Below are positions 32,957-41,738 of a stretch of DNA of 64,000 nucleotides, piece by piece. How positions within the stretch are numbered: the stretch's first letter is position 1; each line of letters opens with the position of its first letter. Origin of the DNA: Paenibacillus_E oryzisoli_A (GTDB lineage: Bacteria > Bacillota > Bacilli > Paenibacillales > NBRC-103111); assembly GCF_050467285.1 (NCBI RefSeq), contig NZ_JBCMUN010000009.1, forward strand, positions 186,001-250,000, read 5' to 3'. The notes below the pieces were generated by a model, which saw only the letters and a program-made list of their open reading frames with translations, ran no database searches and was not told the origin of the DNA. A program made the position numbers and the translations under genes.

Positions 32957-33778
32957 ATGAAGAGAGGTGCCTATGTATTAAGCTGCATCCTTCTGCTATG
33001 TCTGCTCATAATTCCGACTCAAGCTTCTGCGGCTAGTATTTTCGAACATCAACGTACGGTGGTACCTGCTGGCCAAGCCGTTGATGATGTATATGTTATT
33101 GGCGGAGATGCTGAAATTCAAGGGCATGTTAAAGGCATCATTGTTGTAATTAATGGTGATCTACATGCGGAAAATACCGCGAAAATAGATGGTATGATTG
33201 TCGTTGTTGGTGGGAAAGTAGATCAGGCTCCAGGAGCTGTTTTTCGCGACGATGTGTACAATCTTTCTTTAGATGGCCAAACACAGAATAGCTTGCTGCT
33301 CAGCGGAGGGCTTATTATCGGATTATGGGTTGTACAGCTGGGGGCGGCCTTACTGCTTGTCCTCCTCCCTGCGCTAATTAGCTTGATAGGAAAGAAAAAA
33401 GCACAAGCTTTCATTGACCGCTTTTCTCAAATTTCATGGGGCCGGTTGCTGTATATGGGTTTTTTGTGCGGCATGGTTCTTATAGCAATTAGTTCACTAT
33501 TGCTCATTACGATTATCGGTATTCCGATTTTGATTTTAATCATTCTGTTACTTATCGTGACCTTTTTTGTAGGACTGACAGTAATGAGTCATCGTATTGG
33601 TGAGCAATTCCGCTCCACATCCTATAAGCCAGATTGGTTTAAAGTAATGATTGGGGCTATGCTGATTGTAGCAGCTATCAACGTTCCTTTCTTAGGATGG
33701 GTTGTCCTGCTGATGACTTTACTAACTTCACTTGGTGTTTGCGTGGAATGGTTAGCATCCAAACGAAGGCGAGCATAA
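32957..33778 (+). CDS. Bactofilin-like secreted/membrane protein
   Basis: 273 residues. A signal peptide (KRGAYVLSCILLLCLLIIPTQASA) precedes a short beta-repeat region of about 70 residues. Its strands (VDDVYVIGGDAEIQGHVKG, VVINGDLHAENTAKIDGMIVVVGGKV) recall the polymer-forming cytoskeletal (bactofilin) pattern, here outside the membrane. It is followed by four to five helices. ATG 32957 after GGGGTGACC, eight bases past the anti-sigma stop. Genes of this design often sit behind ECF sigma/anti-sigma pairs in Paenibacillaceae. The role is unknown, perhaps as a stress-sensing partner. Confidence 0.8.
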   Translation: MKRGAYVLSCILLLCLLIIPTQASAASIFEHQRTVVPAGQAVDDVYVIGGDAEIQGHVKGIIVVINGDLHAENTAKIDGMIVVVGGKVDQAPGAVFRDDVYNLSLDGQTQNSLLLSGGLIIGLWVVQLGAALLLVLLPALISLIGKKKAQAFIDRFSQISWGRLLYMGFLCGMVLIAISSLLLITIIGIPILILIILLLIVTFFVGLTVMSHRIGEQFRSTSYKPDWFKVMIGAMLIVAAINVPFLGWVVLLMTLLTSLGVCVEWLASKRRRA

Positions 33779-33796
33779 ATGAACAAGCCACAAGGT

Positions 33797-33917
33797 TTGA
33801 TTTAATATTCAAAAAAATTTAGCAGCAATCGCTACCATCATTCCGGATATCGCACGCTGGAGCGAGTTGAGCTGACTGGCGATGGCGAAACCGCAAGAAG
33901 AAATCGCGATGTAGCAT
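33797..33917. pseudogene. Mosaic of scraps from arsR and the MreB-like gene
   Basis: 33797-33847 repeats, with about four mismatches, the aqpS operator edge and the 3' end of arsR (3559-3609: TTCAAAAAAATTTAGCAGCAATCGCT). 33856-33917 matches two parts of the MreB-like gene: CTGGAGCGAGTT (near 18457) with the following GAGCTG..GGCGATG, then CGAAACCGCAAGAAGAAATCGCGATGTAGCATGAA (cf. 18672-18706). The intervening 200 bases of the gene are missing. The join is not coding. Like 14233-14420, it looks like debris of deleted duplicate copies. Confidence 0.8.
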
Positions 33918-33923
33918 GAAGAT

Positions 33924-33970
33924 AGCTGTCCCCAAGTCGTCATTTGATGACGTTTGGGACAGCTTTTTTT
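33924..33970 (+). terminator. Strong terminator after the sigma-factor operon
   Basis: AGCTGTCCC..AAGTCGTCA / TGACG..TTTGGGACAGCT forms a stem of about 17 bp with one bulge, followed by eight T. Confidence 0.85.
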
Positions 33971-34060
33971 CCCTATTTAGACTAATCTCCAAGAATACTT
34001 TGTTCTTTCCGAATACGATGCAGTTGAATGCTCGAAAATAAGAAAGGCAGGTTATATATT

Positions 34061-34267
34061 TTGCGTATTTTAATTATCGCTCCCGAACAAATTCCGGTCC
34101 CACCTGCTGTTGGTGGATCTGTGGAGCACAGCATCTATCAGATTACCCATAATAAAACCAAGCTAAGCGGCTCGCTTAACAAGCGCGGCATGATGTGCTG
34201 CGGAAATTTAGCTAAAAAAACAGTGCTACACTTAACAAGCATTTATGCCTCCCACTACGGAAGATGA
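34061..34267 (+). pseudogene. CotSA-like glycosyltransferase remnant
   Basis: A TTG at 34061 with AGAAAGGCAGG ten bases upstream opens with RILIIAPEQIPVPPAVGGSV then EHSIYQIT. That is the N-terminal Rossmann strand and donor loop of GT4 glycosyltransferases such as spore-coat CotSA. The family pattern ends after about 30 residues and the frame stops at 34267, while the normal length is about 380. The truncated gene lies directly in front of a YheC/D gene, so a spore-coat operon probably lost its first gene. Confidence 0.7.
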
Positions 34268-34277
34268 GGTGCAACTG

Positions 34278-35042
34278 ATGATAAAAATACGAAGTTCACG
34301 CACGGTGAGCAGTAAGTGGCTCAAGACAAAAATCTTACTTCGCAGCAAGGAAGTTAGCGCCTATGTCCCAGAGACAAAATTATTGAATTCAGCCAATCTG
34401 TTCATGATGCTGAAGAAGCACAGGATGGTTTATGTCAAGCCTGTTCGAGGAACCTCTGGGCAAGGCGTGATCCGTGTGGAGCGGACCGGAAGTGGTGCCT
34501 TTATTTACAAAGTAGATAAAGTGAAGCGGAGATTTGGAACATACAACACTATGTTTCAATCTTTGAGCAACTCGAAACTAAATCGAGCCTACTTAATTCA
34601 GAAAGGTATTCAGCTATTGACGAATCAGAATCGGATTTTCGATGTTCGAGTTATGGTCCAAAAAAATATGAAAGATGAGTGGGAAGTTACGGGCTATATC
34701 GGTCGAGTCGCACATCCGAAGAAAATTGTGACTAACTACCACAATAGCGGTAAACCCAAAGCACTTGAACTACTGATCGGTGCCTACTTAAGTCCAACGA
34801 ATACCCAATCTTATATAAATAAATTAAAACTACTCGGACTGCGAATCGCTAAGCAATTCCAAAGACAACATCCCGGTTTCAAAGAAATTGGCGTCGATAT
34901 TGGTATTGATACGAAGTTTAAGCCGTGGATTATCGAAGTCAATACAGCGCCTGATCCCTTTATCTTCAATCAGCTTAAAAATAAGAAAATGTATCGAAGA
35001 GCATTGCGATTAGCACGAAATCACGGAAGATTTACTAGATAA
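34278..35042 (+). CDS. Second YheC/YheD-family ATP-grasp protein, short form
   Basis: 254 residues (KIRSSRTVSSKWLKTKILL opening). The ATP-grasp features are as in the protein at 25830-26897: VYVKPVRGTSGQGVIRVE, YLIQKGIQLL, FDVRVMVQKN, EIGVDIGIDTKFKPWIIEVN and TAPDP. It lacks the N-terminal domain of the long form. The ATG at 34278 has GAGGTG about seven bases upstream; an earlier ATG in the upstream remnant is less likely. Predicted role in the spore coat or cortex envelope, reaction unknown. Confidence 0.87.
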   Translation: MIKIRSSRTVSSKWLKTKILLRSKEVSAYVPETKLLNSANLFMMLKKHRMVYVKPVRGTSGQGVIRVERTGSGAFIYKVDKVKRRFGTYNTMFQSLSNSKLNRAYLIQKGIQLLTNQNRIFDVRVMVQKNMKDEWEVTGYIGRVAHPKKIVTNYHNSGKPKALELLIGAYLSPTNTQSYINKLKLLGLRIAKQFQRQHPGFKEIGVDIGIDTKFKPWIIEVNTAPDPFIFNQLKNKKMYRRALRLARNHGRFTR

Positions 35043-35072
35043 CTCTACAGCCCTCTGTTGTTTTTACATCTT

Positions 35073-35591
35073 TTAATGCTTGGTGTTCTCTTCAACGATC
35101 CGACTTAGAAATGCATCCAGATCAGACTTGGTTATTGGCTTTGCAGATTCTTGAAGTTCATAGCCTAGCTCACCGTTCATTTCAATAACTCCTCTCTTAA
35201 TATCTGCTATGTTGGTGATACCAAGTTGGCGAAGCCTCATCTCAAGTTGAGTAACGGTAATGCGAAGCTTCCTTAACATTTGCATATCCAGTTGGCCCTC
35301 ACTAATGACGACGACTGCCTCTCCCGTGATCAACTTTTGCAGCTTGCCAAATTTAATTTCTAAAAGTTCGAGTATGACCAAAACCACCAGAAACAAAGCG
35401 ACAGCGACAATGGCCCGCCATATCGTCTTCTCGATAACTCCTTGAGCAAGCAGCTCACCAATGGAGATCATAATGACAGTCGAAGCTACATTCATTTGCG
35501 CGATTGATTTTCTGCCAGATAAGCGCAGTAAAATGATACCTGTTAACACAACAAATATACACTTCCAGACTAAATGCCAGGATAAATCCAT
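35073..35591 (-). CDS. DUF421 (YetF-type) membrane protein
   Basis: 172 residues. Two to three N-terminal helices (KCIFVVLTGIILLRLSGRKS, TVIMISIGELLAQGV, IVAVALFLVVLVILELL) are followed by a small YetF domain of alternating strands (KLITGEAVVVISEGQLDMQMLRKLRI; GELGYELQESAKP). DUF421 proteins such as YetF, YrbG and YdfS are common in spore formers, some induced in the forespore; YetF-like proteins affect germination. It starts with ATG after GGGAGGCCGATTATTC. It stands alone and is divergent from the metalloprotease gene. Confidence 0.85.
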   Translation of the reverse strand: MDLSWHLVWKCIFVVLTGIILLRLSGRKSIAQMNVASTVIMISIGELLAQGVIEKTIWRAIVAVALFLVVLVILELLEIKFGKLQKLITGEAVVVISEGQLDMQMLRKLRITVTQLEMRLRQLGITNIADIKRGVIEMNGELGYELQESAKPITKSDLDAFLSRIVEENTKH

Positions 35592-35762
35592 GAATAATCG
35601 GCCTCCCTTTAGATTTCACCAAATCTCCCGTGCAATTAGGAATGATAGAACTTATGTTAATATTACCCATACAATTTAACATTATTCTTAGCACACCACC
35701 TCCAACTTTCACCTGTTGAATGCTGTCTATTGAACTAGTAAAGTGAAATAGAGGTGATAGAG

Positions 35763-36251
35763 TTGCAACAGTTCTTTTCCAAATGGAAATTAAGACGTCT
35801 TAAGCTTCGTGTATGGAACCGGCGTATTGAGAAACATTTACACTATATTCGTTCTGAATTGAATCCTCTAATGGATTGTTCCAGTGTCGTGTACTGGGGA
35901 CAGTTTTACGGAGGGAGCATCATTGTCGATCGCCGTCTTCGCTCCGCGAAAATCATGATACAAATTCCATACGATGGATATTTAAGTGCTAATGAGAAGC
36001 AGGTTCTTAACCAGTATTCGATCAAAGAAACGCTCCTTCCGTATTTTATTTTCTATCACGAAGCCGCTCATCTGCTTGAAATGATGCCATATATTGAAAA
36101 ACGAGATCTTGAAGGACTGAAATGGGCGATTGCAGAGAATAGAGATTTAGCCTCAAAAGCTTCATCCTCGTATAGAGACCTTACTTTCGAAGAGAAGGCT
36201 GACCGGTACGCATACGAAATGCTAACAAAAAACTGCAGGCCGACCGGTTAA
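35763..36251 (+). CDS. Predicted zinc metallopeptidase (HEAAH protein)
   Basis: 162 residues. FYHEAAHLLEMM contains the HExxH gluzincin motif (about residue 100), and FEEKADRYAYEML about 50 residues later supplies the likely third Glu ligand. The size, basic N-terminus and lack of signal peptide suggest a cytosolic SprT/ImmA-like minimal protease. The TTG at 35763 has GAGGTG six bases upstream and beats the GTG three codons earlier. The gene's end overlaps the convergent GMC gene by four bases. The substrate is unknown. Confidence 0.65.
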   Translation: MQQFFSKWKLRRLKLRVWNRRIEKHLHYIRSELNPLMDCSSVVYWGQFYGGSIIVDRRLRSAKIMIQIPYDGYLSANEKQVLNQYSIKETLLPYFIFYHEAAHLLEMMPYIEKRDLEGLKWAIAENRDLASKASSSYRDLTFEEKADRYAYEMLTKNCRPTG

Positions 36252-37834
36252 GCCCGGCTTGCCTGCAGTTCTCTTTTTCTTGCTTTCTCGATGATATAAT
36301 CCGCTGTTCGCAGCGCGAGCGACATCACTGTGTTGGTGGGATTCCCTCCGCCAGAAGTCACGAATGTGCTTGCGTCACAGATGAATAAATTTTCGATATC
36401 ATGGGTCTGTCCGTAGGAGTTGACCACTGAAGTTGAGGGATCATTCCCCATCCGGCAGCCTCCCATCATATGTGCTGTATCCGGAACGACGAATTCCGGC
36501 TTACCGCCCTCAGCCTCCAGAATGGAGCGCATCGTCTGGACGGCGTGGTCGATCAGTTTCTTATCATTATCCCCATAACTAAAGGTCACCTTCGCTCGCG
36601 GAAGACCGTATTCGTCCCTCTCATTGTCTAGAGATACACGATTATCTGCATTCGGTAACACCTCACCGACTAAAGTCACACGACCATAATAATTATAATT
36701 CAGAAGAGCTTGACGGAACTGCTCTCCCCATATGGGACCGCTCTGCGTTTTCGAAATGCCTTTCGCAAATTCAACCGGTCTTGCTCCGTGTGCATGTAGC
36801 GTGTAGCCTCTGACGAAGGGACGTTTCGGATCGGTCCGATAAAAGTCCTGCGTTGTTGCGAGCACTGGCGTTCCCTTATACAACCGGACTTCCTTATCAA
36901 ACCGGGCATAAACGTCGTTGCTGCTGTGGACCATGATGGATCTTCCGACCATTCCGCTGCTGTTCGCGAGTCCGTCAGGATATGCGGATGTTGCGGAATT
37001 CAATAAAAGTCTTGGTGTTTCCACAACGTATGCACTGAGTATAACAAGCTTTGCCATCTGCTTGTACTCGATGCCATCATGAACGAAATTCACACCTTTT
37101 GCCCTTCCATCGCTGCCCATAATGACTTGTGTAACCATGCAGTCGGGCAATACTTCCGCACCGGCTTGGATTGCTTTTGGAATATGAACGATCAAGGTGC
37201 TGAATTTGGCATTCGGCATACAGCCTTGATTGCAAAATCCCCGATTGATGCAAGGCGGCCGACCTTCGAATGGGGCTGACAAAATGGCAAGCGGGGCCAC
37301 GGAGGACTGAATACCGAGCTTATCGCAGCCGTTCATGAACAAATATGCGTTTGGGCTTAGCGGCTCTCTCTCAGGATACGGATATGGCCCGTGATAGTTA
37401 CCCCAGGGAAAGTGCTTCGGTCCGGAAACGGCAATTTCTTTCTCAATCCGATTATAGTAAGGCTCTAGATCGTCATAGGCTATGGGCCAATCTTCCCCTG
37501 TACCCTCTATCGTCTTTCCTTTGAAGTCGACATCGTGAAACCGGAGGAAGACACCGGTAAAATGCACCGTCCCTCCTCCAATTCCACGGCCCGAGTTATT
37601 ATGTCCCATCGTAAGCGGATCATGGCCGTCTACAATTCGTGTATCCTGCCAGCCGAGAGACTGCATTTTGAGCTCGTCACTCGCGAAATCCTTCTGCGGA
37701 TCCCGAAAAGGGCCTGCATCTAAAACGACTACGCGCATGCCGGCTTCGCTGAGTTCTTTGGCCAATACACCTCCCGCCGCTCCAGCACCGACGATTACCG
37801 CATCGACTTCTTCATTCGCGTATTTTCTGTTCAT
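36248..37834 (-). CDS. GMC oxidoreductase, large flavoprotein subunit
   Basis: 528 residues. FAD-binding motif VIVGAGAAGGVLAKELSEAG (about residue 13), the GRGIGGGTVHFTG loop, and the C-terminal GMC signature HMMGGCRMG..STSVVN with GGGNPTNTVM. It belongs to the gluconate 2-dehydrogenase/sorbitol dehydrogenase-like group that passes electrons to a membrane chain. The ATG at 37834 has GGAGGA upstream and overlaps the end of the small-subunit gene by four bases (ATGA), so the two are coupled. The substrate is a polyol, sugar or sugar acid, not determined. A cysteine cluster (CINRGFCNQGC) suggests a Fe-S or metal site. Confidence 0.88.
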   Translation of the reverse strand: MNRKYANEEVDAVIVGAGAAGGVLAKELSEAGMRVVVLDAGPFRDPQKDFASDELKMQSLGWQDTRIVDGHDPLTMGHNNSGRGIGGGTVHFTGVFLRFHDVDFKGKTIEGTGEDWPIAYDDLEPYYNRIEKEIAVSGPKHFPWGNYHGPYPYPEREPLSPNAYLFMNGCDKLGIQSSVAPLAILSAPFEGRPPCINRGFCNQGCMPNAKFSTLIVHIPKAIQAGAEVLPDCMVTQVIMGSDGRAKGVNFVHDGIEYKQMAKLVILSAYVVETPRLLLNSATSAYPDGLANSSGMVGRSIMVHSSNDVYARFDKEVRLYKGTPVLATTQDFYRTDPKRPFVRGYTLHAHGARPVEFAKGISKTQSGPIWGEQFRQALLNYNYYGRVTLVGEVLPNADNRVSLDNERDEYGLPRAKVTFSYGDNDKKLIDHAVQTMRSILEAEGGKPEFVVPDTAHMMGGCRMGNDPSTSVVNSYGQTHDIENLFICDASTFVTSGGGNPTNTVMSLALRTADYIIEKARKRELQASRA

Positions 37835-38427
37835 TCCTCCGTCTTCGCCTCCCACGGATCGAGTATCCCTATCTGCGTTCGTACGTATCCCCGCGGATAC
37901 GCGGGACCGGCATATCCAATTTCTGACCACACTTCTGGATGCGAACAATAGGATTCGATCGTCATATTCATCAGTTTCTGAAAGAACGGCTGCTGTGGAA
38001 CGTTTTCCCAGGCAGTATGAGGCGTTGCGGTTCCCATGCTTATAGCCTCAATAAGCTTACGTTGGTCTTCGGGACTAAGCTTCAGGAAGGATGTCGCATT
38101 CAAATCTCTTGCACACTGATCCATGGAATTTAAGCCTTGGCGAATCAGGGTCTTCTCTTCTGGAACGCCAACCTTGCGCTGCCCTTCACCTGGAGAGGAT
38201 TGAAGGGTATGGTCGATATGATGGAGCACGTACCTAATCACAGCAGGCTTATTATCATTCATGAGAATAGCACAAATGACAGAGAGCATATCCGCTTCAT
38301 GATCGCTTAGTGTCTGATGGAGCGGGGATGCCGATATTCGGTTATTTACGATGAACTGCGTATGATCGTCCCATTCGTCTTCTTCATCCATGACATTAAA
38401 TGAAGGATAGTGAGTTTTCAGCGCCAT
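37831..38427 (-). CDS. Gluconate 2-dehydrogenase subunit 3-family protein
   Basis: 198 residues. The conserved LSDHEADMLSVICAILMNDN, the LDSMDQCARD-like segment (LNSMDQCARDLNATSFLKLSPEDQ) and ESYCSHPEVWSEIGYAGPAYPRGY are typical of subunit 3, which accompanies GMC-type dehydrogenases and assists their folding or export. It is cytosolic here, as no Tat signal is seen. It starts with ATG after GGGAGGGGATG and is followed immediately by the large subunit, and preceded three bases away by the membrane protein. Confidence 0.88.
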   Translation of the reverse strand: MALKTHYPSFNVMDEEDEWDDHTQFIVNNRISASPLHQTLSDHEADMLSVICAILMNDNKPAVIRYVLHHIDHTLQSSPGEGQRKVGVPEEKTLIRQGLNSMDQCARDLNATSFLKLSPEDQRKLIEAISMGTATPHTAWENVPQQPFFQKLMNMTIESYCSHPEVWSEIGYAGPAYPRGYVRTQIGILDPWEAKTEE

Positions 38428-38430
38428 GGG

Positions 38431-38829
38431 TTACATCCCCTCCCAATAGGCAGAGATGAGGCCGAGAACGGCGATTGATGTAAACACGAGTGGTAGTACA
38501 ACAGGTGGTCCAATCATGAAATTACGCAGCGCAAAGCCGCCAACCCGAATCCCTACCCCGCGAATGTGGAAATATAAGCCGATGAGACCTGCGACGGCGC
38601 CAATCCACATCAACACAATAAACGTCGTATGCAGCCAAGAAACGTTATACCAGACGAAAATAACCCCCACGATAAAAAATATCGGGGAACCGATAACAGG
38701 CATCCACATCGCCTTATTATGGAAGTTTTGGCGGTAGTGGAACAGCGTCACCTGAATGCCGATTAAGAGAAAGGCCAGGCTGACGAACAATATTAACACT
38801 CTATCCAGCGACCAATGATCCCAATTCAT
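38431..38829 (-). CDS. Small four-helix membrane protein of the GMC operon
   Basis: 132 residues with four helices (VLILFVSLAFLLIGIQVTLF, PIFFIVGVIFVWYNV, TFIVLMWIGAVAGLIGLYF, VLPLVFTSIAVLGLISAYW). No conserved motif is recognised. It starts with ATG after AGGATGGAGC and leads the three-gene GMC operon. A membrane anchor or quinone-side electron acceptor for the dehydrogenase is a guess from location. No haem ligands stand out clearly (H44 and H69 possible). Confidence 0.7.
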   Translation of the reverse strand: MNWDHWSLDRVLILFVSLAFLLIGIQVTLFHYRQNFHNKAMWMPVIGSPIFFIVGVIFVWYNVSWLHTTFIVLMWIGAVAGLIGLYFHIRGVGIRVGGFALRNFMIGPPVVLPLVFTSIAVLGLISAYWEGM

Positions 38830-38964
38830 GCTCCATCCTCATTTCAATAAAATTTTACATGCTGCTATCGTCCCCTTTGATGATGAAAATTATCCAGTAT
38901 CCTACATAATTGGCAAGATCACTGACATACTAATGGCATTACGTTGTGGGAGGCGCCGTTTAGA

Positions 38965-40083
38965 TTGAAGATTCGAAAAGTAGATACGTTTCCGCTCTTG
39001 TATCGTCTCCCAAAGCCCTATGGCGATGCTAACGGTATGAAAAGATTTCGAGCCAGTTATTTGATCAAAATCGAAGCGGACTCTGGCGAATGCGGATGGG
39101 GCGAGTGTGTTGATTCCCTGGGTACACTGCAAATTACCTTTCGCGAGAGGATTATCCCTTTTCTGATCGGGAAGCCTGTCGCGGATAGACGTAAGCTAGC
39201 CCAGACCGTAAAAAAGATTCATTCCCGGTCCGCTTCTGCAGTGAGTATGGCGCTTGCCGAAATAACAGCTTCTTATGCGGGTGTACATATAACCGATTTA
39301 TGGGGTGGACGATACCGCGATAATGTACCGATATACGCTTCATTTCAGTCCTATTCCGAGGAGCATGATTGGCAGAAACAATCCGTTCTAGCTGTGAAGA
39401 AAGCTGCCGCTTCAGGGTTCAATGCATTCAAAGTCAAAATCGGCGGGAAATCATTCCAAGAGGATATCCGTCATATCAACGCTATTCAGGATGCTTTATC
39501 TGATCATATGTTTTTGGCGCTCGATGCGAATCAGAGCTATGACCTGGCTGCAGCATCTCTATGGCGGTCAATTATGGAGAAGCAGTCAGGTTTTTTATGG
39601 CTAGAAGAACCGTTGCAGATCAAGTATGCCGCCGAATATGGGATGCTTAGGCAGCGCTTGCCAGTTCCACTCGCTGGCGGAGAGAATATTGAATCTTTTG
39701 CGGATTATATCCCTTTGCTTACACAGCGCTCAGTCGATTACATTACGCCAGATCCGCTGCATGTAGCTGGAATCGATGAGTACAGGGAGACTTTAAGCAT
39801 GGCCCGTGCTTTCGGTATTCGTGCAACACCACACACATACGATGGGGCATTGACTCGCCTCTATGCCCTGTTCGCACAAGCATGTTTGGAACCTTTCAGC
39901 AAAATGAAACCGGAGACCATTGAGCCTGTTGAATGGGATGTGATGGATAATCCGTTTACTCAGCTGATCCCTATTCAACCATCAAACAGCGAAATCACGC
40001 TACCCTACGGAGCTGGAATCGGATTAGAAATTGATCAAGAACTGCTCTCCTATTATCTGTGGGACGGAAGCAGTTATGAATAA
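38965..40083 (+). CDS. Mandelate racemase / muconate-lactonizing-like enzyme (enolase superfamily)
   Basis: 372 residues. N-terminal capping domain, then a TIM barrel with KVKIGGKSF (catalytic Lys strand) and metal ligands LALDANQ, WLEEPLQ and LAGGENI, then TPHTYDG near the C-terminus. The pattern is of dipeptide epimerase / o-succinylbenzoate synthase / MLE-type enzymes acting on alpha-protons of carboxylates. Which acid is not clear. The TTG at 38965 has GGGAGG about eleven bases upstream. It is followed by a TPP enzyme and an SDR, so an acid-sugar or keto-acid pathway is likely. Confidence 0.85.
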   Translation: MKIRKVDTFPLLYRLPKPYGDANGMKRFRASYLIKIEADSGECGWGECVDSLGTLQITFRERIIPFLIGKPVADRRKLAQTVKKIHSRSASAVSMALAEITASYAGVHITDLWGGRYRDNVPIYASFQSYSEEHDWQKQSVLAVKKAAASGFNAFKVKIGGKSFQEDIRHINAIQDALSDHMFLALDANQSYDLAAASLWRSIMEKQSGFLWLEEPLQIKYAAEYGMLRQRLPVPLAGGENIESFADYIPLLTQRSVDYITPDPLHVAGIDEYRETLSMARAFGIRATPHTYDGALTRLYALFAQACLEPFSKMKPETIEPVEWDVMDNPFTQLIPIQPSNSEITLPYGAGIGLEIDQELLSYYLWDGSSYE

Positions 40084-40113
40084 GTATCCAAGTAAATTGA
40101 AGGAGCGGATGAT

Positions 40114-41724
40114 ATGTCTGGCTTTACCGTCGCTGAAGCCGTCCTTGAACAGCTGCGACTCTGGGGTGTGAAACGGATCTATGGCGTTACGGGGGATGCC
40201 ATTTTTGGATTCATGGACACAATTGCGAAGCAAGAGCAAATCACCTTCATCCAAGTCAAGCATGAATCGGTTGCGGCGCTAATGGCTTCCGCTGAAGCCA
40301 AGTTGACAGGCGGTCTCGCTGTATGCATCGCGCAGACAGGACCAGGATTGGCGAATTTGATGGTCGGTCTTGGTGATGCCTATATGGACAAAGTCAAGGT
40401 TCTCGCGATTACCGGACAAGCGCCCCTTTCCAAGATAGGGACACCCTACAAACAACTTATCAATCAGCAGCAATTGATGCAGGCGATTTCCGGATACAGC
40501 CAATTGGTCACGCATCCCGATGCAGCTATGGAAGGATTGACAGAAGCCATGCATCAATCACTCACGAATCACACAGTATCCCACTTGTCCATCCCTTCCG
40601 ATGTGTTCCAGCTGAACACGACAATTATACCCAAACGACCACCAGGAAAGACTGAAATACATCCTGACACAGCCTCGTTGGAGCAAGCGGTCGAGTTGAT
40701 GCGTTCTGCCGCAAGACCTATGATTCTCCTAGGTGGCGGGTTTCGACATGAAAGGGAATTGCTTGCAAGACTGGCGGAATTGTGGGGTTGCGGCATTGCA
40801 CTGAGCTATGGCGTGATCGGCATTATGCAAGATGATTATCCCCTGCTGTTGAACGGCCTTGGGGAAGGCGGCAATCCGTACCTTGATGAGTTGTTCATGC
40901 AAGCCGATACAGTACTCGTCCTGGAATCCGATTGGTGGCCCGAATCGAGTGTCCCGCTAGCTGCCCGGGTGATCCGAGTAGCCTCACACCCAGAGCTTCT
41001 TGGTATCACACGTCCAGCGGATGTTGCGATTGTGGGATCGCGCTCCATCGTTATCTCGCAGTTCATTGATCGCTTGAAAGGTTATAACGCCAGCCCTTCA
41101 TGGAAACAACAGATTCAGATTAACAAGGAAACCTGGCTCAGGCAGGTTGAAAGAGAAACAAGCACTAATGAGGTGCCTCTCCATCCATCTCGCATCATAA
41201 GAGCAATCGAGCATGCCATTGATGATGATGCTGTTATTGCACTCGACGAAGGGGATTCTACCTTATGGTTTCTACGTAATTTTCGTGCACGCCTTCAACA
41301 AGTCTTACTCTCCAATCATTTTCGGACCATGGGTTTCGGTTTACCCGCAGCTATGGCAGCAAAGCTTTGCTGGCCTGACAAGCAGGTTGTGTGCATCACT
41401 GGCGACGGTGGACTTGGCATGGTCATGGCCGACTTGTTGACCGCGGCACGATATGGATTAGCCATTTGCATCATCGTTTTCCGTAACGACAGCTTGCAGA
41501 TGGAGAAGGATAAAATGGTTGAACAAGGGCTCCGCTTGAAAGGAACAGAGATCACGAATCCTAATTTCGCGGAGATCGCTGAAGCTTGCGGCTGGCATGC
41601 AAGACGAATTACGACTCCCGAGCAGTTGGAAGATGCTTTGTCGCAAATCCGAAGCATCAGCCATCCGCTATTGCTTGAAGTGACAACTGCGCGCGTCCCA
41701 TACCCAGATTTTCAAATTAAATAA
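40114..41724 (+). CDS. Thiamine diphosphate-dependent enzyme (pyruvate oxidase/acetolactate synthase type)
   Basis: 536 residues. The Pyr domain carries VKHESVAALMASAEAKLTG with the catalytic Glu, the middle domain ILLGGGFRHERELLARL, and the PP domain GDGGLGMVMADLL...FRNDS (GDG-x25-N for Mg-ThDP). The TGQAPLSKIGTPYKQLINQQQ segment resembles pyruvate oxidase and related decarboxylases. It starts with ATG after GAAGGAGCGGATG. It is the second of three co-directional genes. A 2-keto acid substrate derived from the upstream dehydratase-like enzyme is plausible; there is no ALS regulatory subunit. Confidence 0.88.
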   Translation: MSGFTVAEAVLEQLRLWGVKRIYGVTGDAIFGFMDTIAKQEQITFIQVKHESVAALMASAEAKLTGGLAVCIAQTGPGLANLMVGLGDAYMDKVKVLAITGQAPLSKIGTPYKQLINQQQLMQAISGYSQLVTHPDAAMEGLTEAMHQSLTNHTVSHLSIPSDVFQLNTTIIPKRPPGKTEIHPDTASLEQAVELMRSAARPMILLGGGFRHERELLARLAELWGCGIALSYGVIGIMQDDYPLLLNGLGEGGNPYLDELFMQADTVLVLESDWWPESSVPLAARVIRVASHPELLGITRPADVAIVGSRSIVISQFIDRLKGYNASPSWKQQIQINKETWLRQVERETSTNEVPLHPSRIIRAIEHAIDDDAVIALDEGDSTLWFLRNFRARLQQVLLSNHFRTMGFGLPAAMAAKLCWPDKQVVCITGDGGLGMVMADLLTAARYGLAICIIVFRNDSLQMEKDKMVEQGLRLKGTEITNPNFAEIAEACGWHARRITTPEQLEDALSQIRSISHPLLLEVTTARVPYPDFQIK

Positions 41725-41738
41725 AGGAGCTCATACAG

